A DNA stretch of 64,000 nt, from contig JAKNDB010000086.1 in the NCBI GenBank assembly GCA_024305405.1, positions 991,001 through 1,055,000 on the forward strand, in the 5' to 3' direction. Of the stretch, positions 13,748-27,656 are shown in pieces. Numbering within the stretch: the stretch's first letter is position 1; each line of letters starts with the position of its first letter. The notes beneath the pieces are model-generated. The model was given only the letters and a program-made list of their open reading frames with translations, made no database searches and was not told the origin of the DNA. The position numbers and the translations under genes were made by a program. Source of the DNA: Dirofilaria immitis (lineage: Eukaryota; Nematoda; Chromadorea; Rhabditida; Onchocercidae).

Positions 13748-15659
13748 CTATTTTTAGTTTAAATTCCAACTGAAATTTAGGCCCGAAGTAACGGATGACA
13801 TATTTGATAACTCTTTTGCTTATTTGTCAATTTTCTGATTTGCTGATGGAGGCAGATTGTGAGGTTCAAAATCTTGCAAGCTAGGTAGAACTATTTGAAG
13901 TTTATAAGCGAATTTTTTAAAAAATGATGTCGTTAGAAAATAGCCGAATTAAATTTATGTCGAAAATTTATAGAATATGAACTAGAATTAAAAAATCATA
14001 TTGTTTCTATTGAATTGTGCCATTTTATTTATAATTGTTCATATAATATGTATATCACAATTATGTTGAATTCAGATGAATAATTTGAATTATTGAATTT
14101 AGTTGGATACTAAATGATAAAGAATTGCTTTTAAAATTGTAAACTTGCACTATTAAATAGCTCTTTGCAGTATCAAACTCAAAAAATTCGTGAGATTAGC
14201 ACTGATACCGTAAGACTGATTGATAGCATTGAGTTGTATCTATAATTTAATAATGTTCATCTACGAAAGCTCATTCATTTAATGTAATTACATGAATTTT
14301 CATATTATCGTGTCTTTTTGATAAAATAGGTATGTATAACGTTCGATAATAATACAGTCAATTCGTATTTTCTTATGAAATCTGATAAAAACTTAATAAA
14401 AGAAATAAGGATTCTATGCTTCTCCACCAATAAAAATTTGGAAAATTCATTTTAAAATTGAGGTAGTGAGATAAATCTGCTTAATTTTTTTTGACATCAG
14501 TGTTATTGCAATGGAAAGGATATGAAAGAAGGCAAAAGTCAGGTTATAAGAAATTACAAAGTATGTGAAAGAGATAAAATACTAAAGATGAATGATAATT
14601 TTCAAGAAGTAGACAAACACATATAACGAAAATAAGAAAAATAAAATAATGTTAACTTAATTTAATCAGACAAATTAATTTCTTAATTGATTTTCGCCTT
14701 TTTTTTTGTGCAGTGGCTTGTTTGCTTTAAACATAAGCAATGCGTTATACGGTCGAAGTCGTTGTAATTGGAATTTAATTTTTATCCAAGAATTTGATGG
14801 GACTCATGCGCGGTAATTCTTACAACATTCAAAATTGGATTCGCTGAACTGTCAATGTCATGTACCGAGTGAATTTAAATTTCATCAAGATAGAAAACTT
14901 GAAGTGAGCTGAAAAATCGTCGAATATGGAGCCTGCTTTTTTATGTTTCAAAAATGACTGTTAATAAAATTTAAATAAGAAATTTGGGACTGCATTCACT
15001 GAGAACAATAATTCAAAAATTTTCTGAAAATTTATCGAATGATTCAATTGAGCGGTGTGCAAAAAGATTTGGGCAATTACAATTTATTCAACAAAAAATT
15101 TAGCTGCGCCGTAAAAAATTTTTAAATTACTAGAAATTTTACGAATGGAGAATTGAAGAAAAGGATGAGTGGAATATTTTTGAAATTTGACACTTATAAA
15201 AGAATATAATAAGTTCAAAATGTTTGATTTGTTTTGTGTTCTACTTCCTTATTCAGTTTCTATTTATAATGAAAGAAGATCGACTATTTTCGGTTTGAAA
15301 AACAAGGAAATGATCACCTCAGTGTATATAACTTTATATCCAAAATCTATTGCGACTAGCTGAAGAAAAAAAGCAGAAATGATGTAAATTATATATATAT
15401 ATACATATATATACTTTTTTTTGATTTGAATTCTATGTTTATATCATAAAATTTCAGAAATTGCGATCAATTTTTCATCTCTCGTTCAACGAAATGTTCT
15501 AATTCTGAATGAAATCTGTTAAAAAAAAAAAAAACCTTCAGAGTTTATTCATTGGAATCACGCATATGGAAAAATAAACAGTCAAAGGTTAATTTTAATT
15601 TACATAATATTTGCTCATTAATTCTAATCAACTTAGAGACAACAGATTGATGAAGATGT

Positions 15660-15745
15660 AGAAATTTCCCCAGAAATATTATAAGTTAAAAATTTCTAAT
15701 CTAGAAATTTCTCCAGAAATATTATAAGTTAAAAATTTCTATCTC
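15660..15745. repeat. Tandem duplication, two 43-bp units
   Basis: Units 15660-15702 and 15703-15745 are nearly identical, differing at one internal base (CCCC against CTCC) and at the end. The high identity implies a recent duplication. Confidence 0.9.
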
Positions 15746-17577
15746 ATAGAAATTGACTTGAAAGAATTTTAAAGTAGTTGAAATAATAAATTTCCTTTTT
15801 CCACTAACATTAATAAGAATTTATTTTCATTATTTCCTATCCTATGAGCAAATGCTTATTCCCTTCAATAAAGATGTGAAAATTGTAAAGGATACATTTA
15901 GATGATATGCCCAAATATATTTCATACTTTTTTTTTTTGAATCTTCTGTAATTCGCTAAGTGCCGACAGTATTTCTGAAAATTTTTTAAATTCTATCTCT
16001 TTTAATGCATAAAAATTAGTGAAACCAGATCATAAATCATATTAAATTTATATTTATAAAATATGTATTACATTGAATTTTCAGTAAAGTAAATGGCGTT
16101 AGGTAAATACGCAAATTAAGGATAAATCAATCAATTGCCAAATTATTGTAATGGTTTTACATATGTAATGATGATTTATAACAATTGTAAATTATTGTGA
16201 CACATCGACATAGACATGACACACGAAGATGCAAAATGACTTCAATTAACTAAAGAGATAACGAAAATTTCAATTTCTATAAATTGAAATTGAAAGGCAT
16301 CGAAATGTTCTGTTATGAACTGAAAAGTTTTGATATTTCGTGTTCATCCAAATCTAGTATCTAATGTGGAGACGTGATGCTGAAAAGTTTTTTCAAATCA
16401 GAGATTGTTTTTCATCTAAACTATCATGATGAAGATCTGGTAAGATCGGTAGTGTCTAATAAATCCAACTCTGAATCATAAAGAATGAGAAGCAAATGAT
16501 GATTTTTTCCGTAATTAATTCATTTTCTCATATTGAAAATGTGCGCACTATAAACTTGGAGATAAAAATATCATTTCAGTGTGTGGAAGACTGGAACAAG
16601 TTGCAGATATCTAAACAAATATCTAACGACATGATTGAAATTTTAAAGTATTTAAATTTCCAATAAATTAACTAATTAGAAAAAAGATCAATGAAATTTA
16701 AGTTCTGATTCGCCAAAGTTATGAAACAACTAATTGAAAATATATAGCTTTAAAATTTATGAAATTTGTAATCTAAAAACTAAGAACTCAACAGTTTTTG
16801 GCTAAAGTGATATTGAAAGATGGTGAGATACAAAGTAAGAAGTTTGAAGAAATCCGATTTGATTACCAGAATTGTTTCAATATGTGCTGAGCAAATAAAT
16901 GATCATCTCAGCTTTCTTCGGACAGAATGTCATCATTGTTTTATAAACGATTGAACAGTTTTCCTCTATTGAATTTATCCTTAAATGAAGTATAATGATT
17001 CTTTAGAAAAGATGATCGGCATAATGCATGCCTTGATCGTTTCGAATAGAGACATTTCAAAGGTTAGCTGGTAAAATCCTATAAAAAACGCTGCAAGAAA
17101 CGAACAAATGATCGAATAGGATTCGGCGCAATGAATCGCAACTGTTATCAGTCCCGAATTATCCACTCATTGTTGTTAACGGCAGTTAAAGATATCTAAC
17201 ATTCACGTGAATAGCATGCCCGTTGCGGCAGAATATAAACATAATAAACACATGCAATTCATGTGAATACATCTTCTAGTTGCCTGGAGAAGAGAGACAA
17301 TAATAATGATGATAATAATAATAATATTCGATGATACGTGATCAGTTTAGTTGGTTTTAAAAGACTCGTTGTGCTTTTAGTAAATATTGTTATATTTACT
17401 TTTATGATACGATATCATTTTCTGCAATTAACTTTTGTTAGCATATATGTTTAGTTGATTAGAATTGAATTGGATAAGATAAGATTCATTGTTTTATAAT
17501 TGTAATAGATTTCAATAATATTATTCTCTTTCATTTAAATAAAAAATTTCTAGCAGCATTTCTGTTTCAAAAAAAAA

Positions 17578-20022
17578 ATGTCACCGATATCATTTAATGT
17601 GAATTCCGAATATGCGAAAATTACCGAAATTGTGCATGGTTTATACATTTGTGGTGTAAGTTCATTGACAGCTGAAAATATGAAAAAATATCATATTTCA
17701 TTCATTATCAATGCTACCAATGAGGTATACTTCATTCATTTGATTATTTTACTTGTATCAGTGATATTTTAATTTTTGATTAAAGTGACAAGTTGAGATA
17801 AATTTTGAATCTTTTGAGGAAATTTAATTTTAGGTACCAAATGTACAATCATTGGGTAATATTCCACGAGTGAAACTGTGGCTTGAAGATAATCCGCAAG
17901 TATCAATTTATCCATTGCTAGATCACCAAACTGATCAGGTGAAGCATTTCCATCTAATAATTCATACTTAAATATTATGATCATCCCAGTCATCGTCTCT
18001 CTCGACTTTTGTTAACTATTCCTAAAATTTCTAAAGCGTAAATCAAATAAATAAAAGATTATAATCCCATAGTTGGAGAATGTTGAAAGTTTTATTTATT
18101 TTTTTCTTGCTGTAAATTGTCATTCTTCAGAAATGGACATTGGAGATAAGATGGGGCTGAAAAGATAGAACTCTTGTCACCCTAATAATAGCATCAAATA
18201 ATTTGGGAAGCATCTCTGTTTTGATTACTTTATATGATAAGAAGATCGTATAAAATAATACTTGATTTGAAATACTTTAGGATAAAGCATTACTAGAGTA
18301 GTGAGAAATGCAAAGGCACTATCTGCTACGAATGAAACTTTAATGGACCAAAAATGTTTAGTTCCCTCTTTCACTGCAAAATATTCTTATTAAAAATTGA
18401 ATTGAATTAATTGAAAGCAGTCAACATCAACTTTATTGCGATTTGCAGATTGAAGCAGTGATAGCAAGCGGTGGTAATGTTTTAGTGCATTGTGTTGCTG
18501 GAGTGTCGCGATCTGCTACTATTTGCCTTGCATTTCTCACTAAATTTCGCTGTAAATCACTCAGACAGGCCTATTTGTTGATGGCTCAAAACGACCGCTT
18601 GTCAGGCCGAATATCGGATTTTGGCGACAACTTATTGCATATGAACAGGTGGTTAAATGAGCTAGAACAGTAATCTCAGTAACAAATCACCACCACAAAC
18701 AATAGGGCTAGAAGCATAAAAAGCACAGAGCATCAGAACCATATTTATCAAAAACCTCCATTGGATCTACATAATTACTCAAATGCTTAGATAACTTGTG
18801 ACCTTTCATATCCAAAACTACACCGTGGCATATACAATTTCTAAATGGTTCACTGTCAAATAAAGCAGTGGATAATACAAAAACTGTATAGAACCACCCT
18901 ATATATTCAGTTTACCCTTAAACCATTTCTTATTTTCAAATGGATAGTGAACTTGTGCAAACGGTAGTTATTCGGATTTTGAAATAGTAAATTATGATTT
19001 TACTATAAAAATTTCCAACTTTTTCGTGCATTTTAAGATAAGCTCTTTATATTGGGAGTTTTATTTATTATTTCACTTATATTCACCTCAATTTGAATAT
19101 ACTCTAATTTTACCACCGTTTTAAATTGATTTAATACCTGATTCAGGTAACATGTTGACAAATTTACTACAGTGTTTCTTATATCACAAGATTATTTTCT
19201 AAATAGCACTTTAAACTCAAAAATTTTGTAACTATTTCAGAAGAGAATTATGATACACTTTTCAGGATATCAAACAAAGTATAGGAACAGTTCAGTTAGT
19301 CAGAGATAAAGAATATCCCGATGAAGTTATCCCCGACGTTTATTTGAATGAAGAAACTGGAGATCATAAGCTATCATCTGCAGTATAGTTTTAGATCTAA
19401 AAAAGAATGTTGGCGAAAATATCTGTTCCATAGGATTTTTTTCTTTGAATTGTTCCTGGTTTAAATTGAGAACATGAGACGAATTTTTATTTTATAGTAT
19501 CATATCGACTCCTTTAAAACATGTAAATTCAAACCGATGATAGCACGTTTTTGAATTCACGATTTTCCTGAATTCCTGATTTTATTTTATTCAAAATATT
19601 TAGATTATTTTAAATGAATTAATATCAAATTATTAAAAATGGAAAATTTTGAAAGCGAACAAATATTCCGTATTTTAAAAATCTGCAATTAATAAAAAAT
19701 GTCTATTAAGGTACGTTACTATGCCGTTACTATGCTACTTAAAAGAAGGGAACAGTGTATAATTGCATTATCTGATGTGTTATTCAAAATTGATTAGAGT
19801 GAGCGAAAATGTCTTAAGTGAATCGAATTAGATTTAATATTAAAGCTTTTAATATTGAATTTTTAAGATAATGCATAGATGAAAATATCCGTTTTATTAC
19901 AGAGAGACGTTGATGAAGATGGATGCAATTATGAGAGGCAAAACCGCCGTAATTCAGGTAGCAGATTAAAATTTCAACCGGTATTAGAACCCGTGCTCGA
20001 ATGTGTCGAAGCTACTGCATAA
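17578..20022 (+). CDS. Dual-specificity phosphatase, copy C
   Basis: DUSP14/18/21-like phosphatase, the best preserved of the three. Exons: 17578-17724 (49 codons), 17834-17938 (35), 18449-18648, 19266-19382 (39) and 19903-20022 (TAA). The start ATG follows an A-run and heads [15 protein letters not shown], parallel to copy A. Motifs: [23 protein letters not shown] with the likely acid Asp, catalytic HCVAGVSRS, then [11 protein letters not shown] and IPDVYLN. The terminal exon joins in phase through a GTATAG donor and gives a polar tail ending [15 protein letters not shown]; without that splice the frame would stop at 19388. Exon 3 is 200 nt instead of 201 because one A is missing from 18588-18591. 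Restoring the count gives the conserved RP.VRPN.GFW stretch, so I regard the break as likely technical, though true decay cannot be excluded. Confidence 0.83.
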
Positions 20023-22023
20023 TTAACATTAGTTCTATTGCGAGAATTGTATAGCCCTTCTTCCTATAATCTTTCTGGAAGCCCTCCATTGAAAAATCCT
20101 GAATATTCCTAAATAGATAATTAAGCTTGTTATTTTATATTAAAATATTTTGCAATTGAGAGACTCGTCCGGTAATAGTGAATTAATTCCATTTCTTCAA
20201 TTTTGGTCCATTTTGTTCGCATATCAATTGTTTTTTATTATCTTGCATTTATTTGTTATTATCATCACTAAGGATGGTGCTCGATCTGTAAAAGGGAAAA
20301 TTTTTTTTGTCCGTGTTGAAAGGACTTTAAATTTTAAACGCAAATCATTCTTCACGGTAAGAAAAATGAAATAAATGTGATATAAAATCATATTTGATAA
20401 AAAAATCAAAATTAAGAAGAACTATTTTGGCAATCAAATGTATGACAAACACCATGCATCTATCGTTGTTAACTCCGTTGAGAAATATTCCACAAATGAT
20501 AAAATGATTACAAAAAGTTAATGAAATAGAATGGTGAAATGGTGTAATGGTGTATGTGTGCGTGGACATTGTTTCATTGTTTATGTTTATTTAAACAAAT
20601 AAAGAAGTTTTGAAATAGAGTCGATAAATATATAGCGATAAAGAATCAAATTCGTGGCAACTGAGGAGAAACCTTCCACAGATAACCGAGGTTAATTGAT
20701 AATATGATAATTCTAAAAGACAGCTCTCACACACAAACCCATTCAGCAAATTGTTAGGACTGATAAATCAATTCGTATGCCACGTTCCCTACTAGCGAGT
20801 TATTTTACACCATAAAGGCTCGTGCAAAAATTTCTCGAAAACAGGTCATGATGCCTATTAATTTTTTTCTAACCGATATTTTGTTGCAAATGCTCTTTCT
20901 CTAACTGACCAATATGATGGCAATAGTAATTTCCGATCTACTTTCATTGGTTTGGGAATTACTGAAGCCACCTAATTTATAATAATCAACTCCTTCAGAT
21001 ATCCGCAGGTCTGAATAAAACAAATAAGAAATGAAAAATATTTTTCTCAGATAACTCATAAATTTTTTTGTTCTAATATGTACAAATTGATAATAATGGA
21101 CAAACACATGTATGTATTCTCCCCATGAAACATATGATCTGCTTCTATAATGATTTCAAAATATTCAAGTTCTACCTAATTACCAGCTAAAATCGATAAA
21201 ATGAATTTAGCAAATTGCTACCGTGCAATACATATTTTGCATGGCATATTACGAAATCCGAAGAACAAAAATGTTTGCAATTTTTAATCATTAACAGTAA
21301 AAATACTGCACGGTAATTCACATGTTGGAAAAATCAGGCTAGAGCACAAATAAGATTTAATCGTTATTAGTGACATTATTTTACCAAAGTTCAGAAGACA
21401 AAAAACTAAAGAGTATCCATTACTTTATAAAAATATTATTAAACAAAAACGAAAGTGTCTGTCGGCGGAAATCATTTATGTTTAAATAACTTGACAATTC
21501 AAGAATTCAAGATTTATATATATAGTATACGAAGAATTTCTCACTATCTGCTCACATTTGTTCACTTGTTCGAAACATTCCCTGCGGTTTGATAAAAAAC
21601 AGAAACCAGCTTAAACTATGCATATTTACTATATATAAAAAGTAATGCCTAAAAATTTTCCAAGAGTTCGAAATCAGATACATCCTTTAACTCCGCTATA
21701 AGATCGGTTCCTATCATCTTTCGTTCTATTAGAGCAAGCAATCAAAATATTGCGATCTTTCATGCTATTATCCATTATAAGTCCTTCCTGATTCTTTTAA
21801 TTTAGAATCCTAGTCATTATTAATTGGCCAGGACGACATAATCAAAACAATTACCAGATATCTAGACGTAAAAGTCATAATGCCATCTTAGTAAATCTCG
21901 CAGTTTGTACGCTTTAATGAAAAATGGTCAACAAATATTTTTTTGACAACAATAAGGGATACAAACAAACAGGAAATAGCAAATTAATAATTTTTATGAC
22001 AATTTTTAATCAGATATTTCCGC
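20023..22023. other. Non-coding region between convergent DUSP C and DDX18
   Basis: Holds the 3' flanks of two convergent genes. I see no exon, RNA gene or marked repeat. The plus-strand frame at 20150-20374 and the minus-strand frames at 20224-21107 have no motif. Confidence 0.55.
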
Positions 22024-25000
22024 CTACAGATTATCGCTTATGCAATTGTTTAAATGCTTTCGGTTTTTCTTGTAGCCTGCTCCACTTAACTTTGATCTTA
22101 CAAGTACCTGAAATATCTTTTCCAAGTTACCATGTTTCTTTAATCACATTGAAATCATTAAGATCTAGCAAAAAAGATGATATCAAAACAGTTTATTGGA
22201 ATTAACCAGAACTGTTCACCAGTTGATTTAGACATATGAATCTGGCATTTGATAATTACTGATTGCTGAATATAGAAATAATATTCATGATTTTTACGTA
22301 GAACAAAGTCTTCGTTTGCTTTAAGTAAATTTGCAACAGACATAATAAAATGCACCGCGTAATTTTGCTCACTGATAATAACCAAAACATTACCAAGAGT
22401 AACGATCTAATTTAATAAAAAATAACGATGCAATAAATGAGTATACCTTAGGTTTGTTTGATATCGGTAGATCTACGAAGGAGGAGTGGAAAAACCGAAT
22501 GATTTTGAGACGGCAATAAGATTTAACGTGTTAACGTCGAATATAGTTTTTAAAGAATGTGAATCATATGCTCGTATGTAACATTTATAAGCTTCCTGAA
22601 AATATAAACAATTTGAGTTATAATATTTGATTAAACTCACTATTCCATAAATCCATAATTTGATGTGTTTAATAAAGCAGTTAAAAACTTGAGTTTTATA
22701 CTTATTAAATTATTCAATAAGATAAAAAGCTAAATCATAACCTTTGCCGATTTATTCAAATAATAATTTTGTTCAATAAGTTTTTCTAGCTGCAGCTGTA
22801 TATTAGCAATTTTACTCCATGAAAATTCATACTCATTAAGCACAACTTTTGCATGCTTCAGATAACGAAGAAAGCCAAGCTCTTCAGGACGCAATATGAG
22901 CAAAGCATTACCAGTACCGCTAACACCACGGGCTGTACGCCCAACACTGAAAAGCATTGATAACATTAGCTCCGATAAGTCTCAAGAAAAGAAAATGCAT
23001 CAAGAAATAGATCATCTAAATGTTTAAAACTGGAACTCGGCTATAAATAGATAATTCACTCTTTCATAATTAACAAAACCAAAAAGAATAATAGGTGTAT
23101 ATTCCGTCATTTTTTTCGATTCTTTAAGCAAAAACATGCATGAGATTTAAAAAATGAACCGATGTATGTACTCCCGTGGCTCATCTGGTGGATCGTACTG
23201 TACAATCCAGTCAACCTGCGGTATGTCAAGGCCACGGGCAGCGACATCTGTACAAAGTAAAATGCCTGATTTCGCTTGACAAAACGAAAAGAATGTGCAA
23301 GTTCGTTTCTGCTGTTTTTGCTTACCCTATAAAAAAAGTATGTTGACCATGAACCCTAATAGACAAATACATTAGAAAGTGAAGATACATAATCCTTGAT
23401 AAAAGTTTTTCACGTGAAAAGCTCATTTTCGCTTTATTCAAATAATAAATAATTAATGAAATGACATTACATGTATGCATTGTACAGGGATGTCGATATA
23501 ATTTAGCAATTCGTGATGAAACTTCACTGAATTGCATGATGAAAAAACACCATTACTTTCTTATCTCGGTTCTTTTTCAAAAATGTAAAAGCAGCAGGAA
23601 TCGCTTTTCTGATGCACAAACAACATAACCCTGCAAAAAACTTACGGATCTTTTAGCACACGATAATTTAATGATAACTGCTTCAGCCAACACCTCCTTT
23701 GCATCAAATTTAAGTTTGGAAACAAAGAAAAAGCAATGATTAATGCATCTAAATCAAATTATATAACCATGTTTTTAAATTAACATTTTTGAATTAGATA
23801 ACCTCTTTATAAAAATACATTATTATCAAAAATAACATAAAACATTTTAAAATAATGACCTGCTGCAGACCAGAAACGGTTGCCAATTCATTCTGATTCT
23901 TCAAATCTTTTTCATCGATACCTATTCTTATAGGATCTGTATGCAGTGCGGCTTTGATGAGTTCCTCAACCTAAATTTATTTATAATAATTAGTAAAAAC
24001 AACAATTAAAACTAGAAAATTCTCGTTTGTTCAAAAATGAGAAACTAAAGATAGTGGAAAAATTATACGACCAGAAAATAAGATCAAAGACAAAATTAAA
24101 ATAAAAAAATAATTCTTACGCAAACCTTAGGTGTTTGTGTGGCTGAGAAAAACATTGTTTGACGTTTTTTTGGTAAAAGTCGTAGTATCTGCTGCATTTC
24201 TACTTCGAAACCAATATCCAATATGCGATCTGCTTCATCGATGATCAAACATTTCAAATTTTTACCACGAAGTCATCCGTATTCTGTATAAGAATATTAC
24301 TTTTAATTCATATAAAAAGTTGAAGAATAATGAAAATTTCATAGTTCCAAATAAATTAAATATCTGAGACAAAATAAAATAGCAGAATCCTCCTATCTTC
24401 AAAAAAGCTTACCTGTAAATGATCGAGTAAACGACCAGGTGTAGCAACAAGAAAACTAACACCTCTAGCTAACTTTTGTGCTTCTGCTTGCCGATTGGCT
24501 CCACCCATAATTAAGCCATGGGTTAAAGCAGGATGCTTCTCTAGAATTTCATTTAAAATTCCATATGTCTGCATAGACAATTCCCTGGAAAATAGAAATT
24601 TATTACAATTTAAACTCAGTACTGAATTCTTGAAGAAATTCTGCATTCTAAAACTGTGTTATAGGAAATCAACGAATATTACAAATTCAATTGTATGAAC
24701 TCATCTTCACTGAAATACAGTTTTAAAAGTAACAAACCTTGTTGGAGAAATAACAATTACTCCTGTGCCATTACGTACCTTCCACTCAAGTTTTACAAGC
24801 AACTCAACAGCTGGAATAAGAAATGCCAATGTTTTACCACTTCCAGTTTTGGCTGACGCTAATACATCGCGGCCCTGAAAATGCTTTTAAATCTTAAAAG
24901 ATTGTAGAAACTAGAGGTACTTTTCCATAATTAGAAAACCCATTATCTCAATTGTTATACTATGTATAGCATGATATCATTTATTCAATAACCCACACAA

Positions 25001-25886
25001 TTTGTAACTAGGAGTAAAGCTTGAGTTGTGATGGATTATAGAAGCAACAAGAAAAAAATACGATATATAACTGCTTAAGCATATAAACTGTATAGTGAAC
25101 CAATTCTTAGATTTATGAAGTCACCTGTAACAAGGGTTCAATACACTTTGCTTGTATTTCAGTCATTTTAGTAAAACCCATTTCAGCAATTGCAAGTAAA
25201 GTAGGCTTGGAAAAAATGTTTTCAAATGATGCAAATGTAGTCGATGATAAATAAGAAAGAACGTCAGTAGCTGAATTATCATCAGTCTTTGAATTTTCAA
25301 CAAACTGTGTTTCCTTACTCTGAAAACAATCATACAAATTTTGAAAATAACAGCATATGTGAAATGAGGAATAAAAAATATTTGAAATTTTATAATTAGA
25401 AGTTTTTATTAATAAAGTCGTGAACTGAGAACGAGAAATGAAAAAAAACAGAATTTCATGAATGGAAATTCAATTCAAATGAGTGATAAGCTTGATTAAA
25501 AAATAAGGAGTGAGATGTTACCAAAGGAAAAGCCAATTCATATAAATGAAATGGAGGATTCGCTTCAATTTGAATAAATCGTCAGAAGACAAAAGTTAAT
25601 TTTTGAGTTTAGTGTAAAATTCATGGCGGACCAATAATGATTAATAACAAAAATTACCAATTTGCGACTTTTAAAATTGCAAACTATTACTTGCTATCAT
25701 TCATTCTTACTGGAAATTAAAGTCGTTATGAAATATTTGTTAACTACTGAAAGAAAATGGAAAACAAATTAACGAGTTCTTTCGTTATCGATATTCCATC
25801 TTCACCAATTTTTGACATTTTTGCTTTGCTGCATCCTGAAGTTTCTTAAGCTTACGTTTAAAAACACGCTTCTCCACATTTATCAT
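22024..25886 (-). CDS. DDX18: DEAD-box RNA helicase, DDX18/Has1 orthologue
   Basis: ATP-dependent nucleolar RNA helicase of the Has1/DDX18 group, needed for 60S (and in yeast 40S) ribosome assembly. Eleven exons in transcription order: 25886-25806 (Lys-rich start, [17 protein letters not shown]), 25319-25125 (Q motif, [18 protein letters not shown]), 24874-24738 (Walker [10 protein letters not shown]), 24584-24413 ([20 protein letters not shown]), 24283-24126 ([31 protein letters not shown]), 23970-23860, 23630-23471, 23326-23160 ([20 protein letters not shown]), 22946-22742 ([25 protein letters not shown]), 22595-22447 and 22107-22024 ([11 protein letters not shown], stop). About 540 residues, the family length, and all phases join. 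Four single-base losses break frames: 24259-24263, 23587-23590, 23542-23547 and 22478-22479, all in A/T runs. In an essential gene these are probably assembly errors. Gene order with archease and MAF1 hints at an operon. Confidence 0.93.
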
Positions 25887-26424
25887 ATTCCTTTCTAAAA
25901 TTTTATTGAATGTACATACATAAAATAAATGGATGACGTAACGCAGATAACGTGAAACATATTAAAACGAGGAGTCACCTAAGCAAAATGATAAAGTTCT
26001 CAAAAAAGAAAAAAATATCGGAAGTACTCGAAAGTACGCAACTCAAAATACTCCGACTTATCGAGTGTGAAACGGTAATTTCATAAAAATGCAGGAATTA
26101 ACAAATCAAAACTAGAAAACTTGGTACAGTATATAAAAAAGAATGATGATCAGTCAGCATAATTTATATCCTTTGGTTTCTTAATGGAGAAATAGTAACG
26201 GTTAATAACAAAAATACAATGAATTACTACGAGGATCCTTCATCGAACTTAGGTTTTGATCACGGCAAAAAATCGAACTGCACTATTCTGATTAGATAAT
26301 AATTCTACGACGTTAGTCCGTCCGATCTTGTAAACAAACGTTGCACTTCTAACTTCAGGACCTGAGTCTCATATCTGTGCACAGTTCTACTAAGAATTGA
26401 AAAATACTCCAAAAAATAATATAA

Positions 26425-26874
26425 TCATATATCGACAATAACATAAATATCAGTCTTATCTGGAGATTCGTTAACCTGCATGTTAGAATAAGTGACTGCT
26501 TTAATTTCGGTTCCTTGTGAATGCTTACTGAGATTGAATGATTCACCCCAGCACCGTACCTGCACTTCGAATTTTTCACGATCGAGTTTAATCACTTCTG
26601 CAATCCTACCGATGAAAAATGGTTCAGTTGAGAAAGCAAAAAGTGCTTCATCTAACAGACGAGCCATTAATGAGACCATATCGATACCACTGGCAAATAA
26701 ATCAAATGAATATTCTGTGGACACCATCGAAATCTCAGTCATATAACCATACATAGAGATTAATGTTTGCTCCATGGCTTCTTCCAAAGTATTGCCCCAA
26801 CCATGTAGTTGAATATCCGCAGTGTGGTCAAGATATTCATATTTAACTGCTGCTATTATTGGTGCATCCGCCAT
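26425..26874 (-). CDS. ZBTB8OS: Archease, tRNA-splicing ligase cofactor
   Basis: Archease promotes guanylylation and multiple turnover of the RtcB/RTCB RNA ligase that joins tRNA exons and, in animals, XBP1 mRNA. A single exon of 149 codons covers the whole family length. Visible hallmarks: KYEYLDHTADIQLHGWG at residues about 11-27 (HTAD carries the conserved Asp), LEEAMEQTLISMYGYMTE, LLDEALFAFSTEPFFIGR, WGESFNLSKHSQGTEIKAVT and TYSNMQV, ending DIYVIVDI. The frame is intact, unlike several neighbours. The start ATG lies directly after a TTTGTCAG acceptor-like site, suggesting a trans-spliced leader. It sits about 0.78 kb downstream of the MAF1 stop and about 0.54 kb upstream of the DDX18 start, all on the minus strand. 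Confidence 0.95.
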   Translation of the reverse strand: MADAPIIAAVKYEYLDHTADIQLHGWGNTLEEAMEQTLISMYGYMTEISMVSTEYSFDLFASGIDMVSLMARLLDEALFAFSTEPFFIGRIAEVIKLDREKFEVQVRCWGESFNLSKHSQGTEIKAVTYSNMQVNESPDKTDIYVIVDI

Positions 26875-26895
26875 CTGACAAATCGGAAAACAAAA
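26875..26895 (-). promoter_or_regulatory. Candidate trans-splice acceptor at archease start
   Basis: On the minus strand a T-rich tract ends in GATTTGTCAG immediately before the ATG of archease (26874). An AG directly abutting a start codon fits spliced-leader addition, common in nematodes. It could also be a cis acceptor for an unseen 5' UTR exon. Confidence 0.45.
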
Positions 26896-27656
26896 ATCTA
26901 TTTAGTTATTGCTTGCCATCATATTTAAAATCTAAATATCTCGATAATTTATTCGAAATGCTCTTACTCTCTGGATGAATAATCATAAAAAATAGCGAAT
27001 TTAAACTAATTTAACTAAATTTCTCTTAAAGTAGTTCAATCAAACTAAAATCACGAAAAATAAGAGGCCTAAACCACAAAGAAAAAAATTCACTTTCAGC
27101 AAAAAGTATTTATATACAAAAAATAGATATAAATAAATTCTCACAATAATGACAATAGCAAATGATTTGTAAATTCACAGACTATATGCAGCAAGAAAAT
27201 GTATCATAATAATAGCAAAATAAGGTAGTAATCGTTTATATTTACAGAATTTCACAGATTCAAGAAAAGGTAAATTGAGACAATGAAACGAACAACTGCA
27301 ACATCCACCCTTTAAAAAAGACATTAAAATGAATGGATTTCTCTAATTGTTAGAGACAAATATAAAAACAACAAAAATTAATAAGAAAAAAATTAAATGC
27401 GCTGGGAGAAAACGGAATCACAAGAGGTAGAACAGGAAAATTATTAAGAATTTTGAAACCGTACTAAGTATAGCAATATAATGGTGCTTCATACGGATAA
27501 GACTTTTGAAACTATAATGAAAATTATGATTTTCGAAATTACTAAAATCAGAAAACGAAAGGGAACAGAAGCAACATGAGAAAATTAACATACTAAGCTA
27601 TAAAATAATGCATTCGTATCTGATCATCATTCAGAGATAAAGAGAGAGTTATTATA
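26896..27656. other. Spacer between MAF1 3' end and archease
   Basis: About 760 bp of AT-rich sequence without a supported exon. It includes the MAF1 3' UTR on the minus strand. No repeat or RNA gene was seen. Confidence 0.5.

Larger units (their letters stand above)
13399..17577. other. Non-coding spacer between DUSP copies B and C
   Basis: Contains two small tandem repeats (13655-13747 and 15660-15745) and an AT dinucleotide tract near 15391-15412. No exon could be supported. It includes the promoter region of copy C. ORFs at 13409-13762 and 16981-17166 show no motif. Confidence 0.55.

Noticed and set aside
22024..25886. DDX18 as a pseudogene because of four frame breaks
   Set aside because: Each is one base in a short A/T run, while codons and splice phases elsewhere are conserved over eleven exons.
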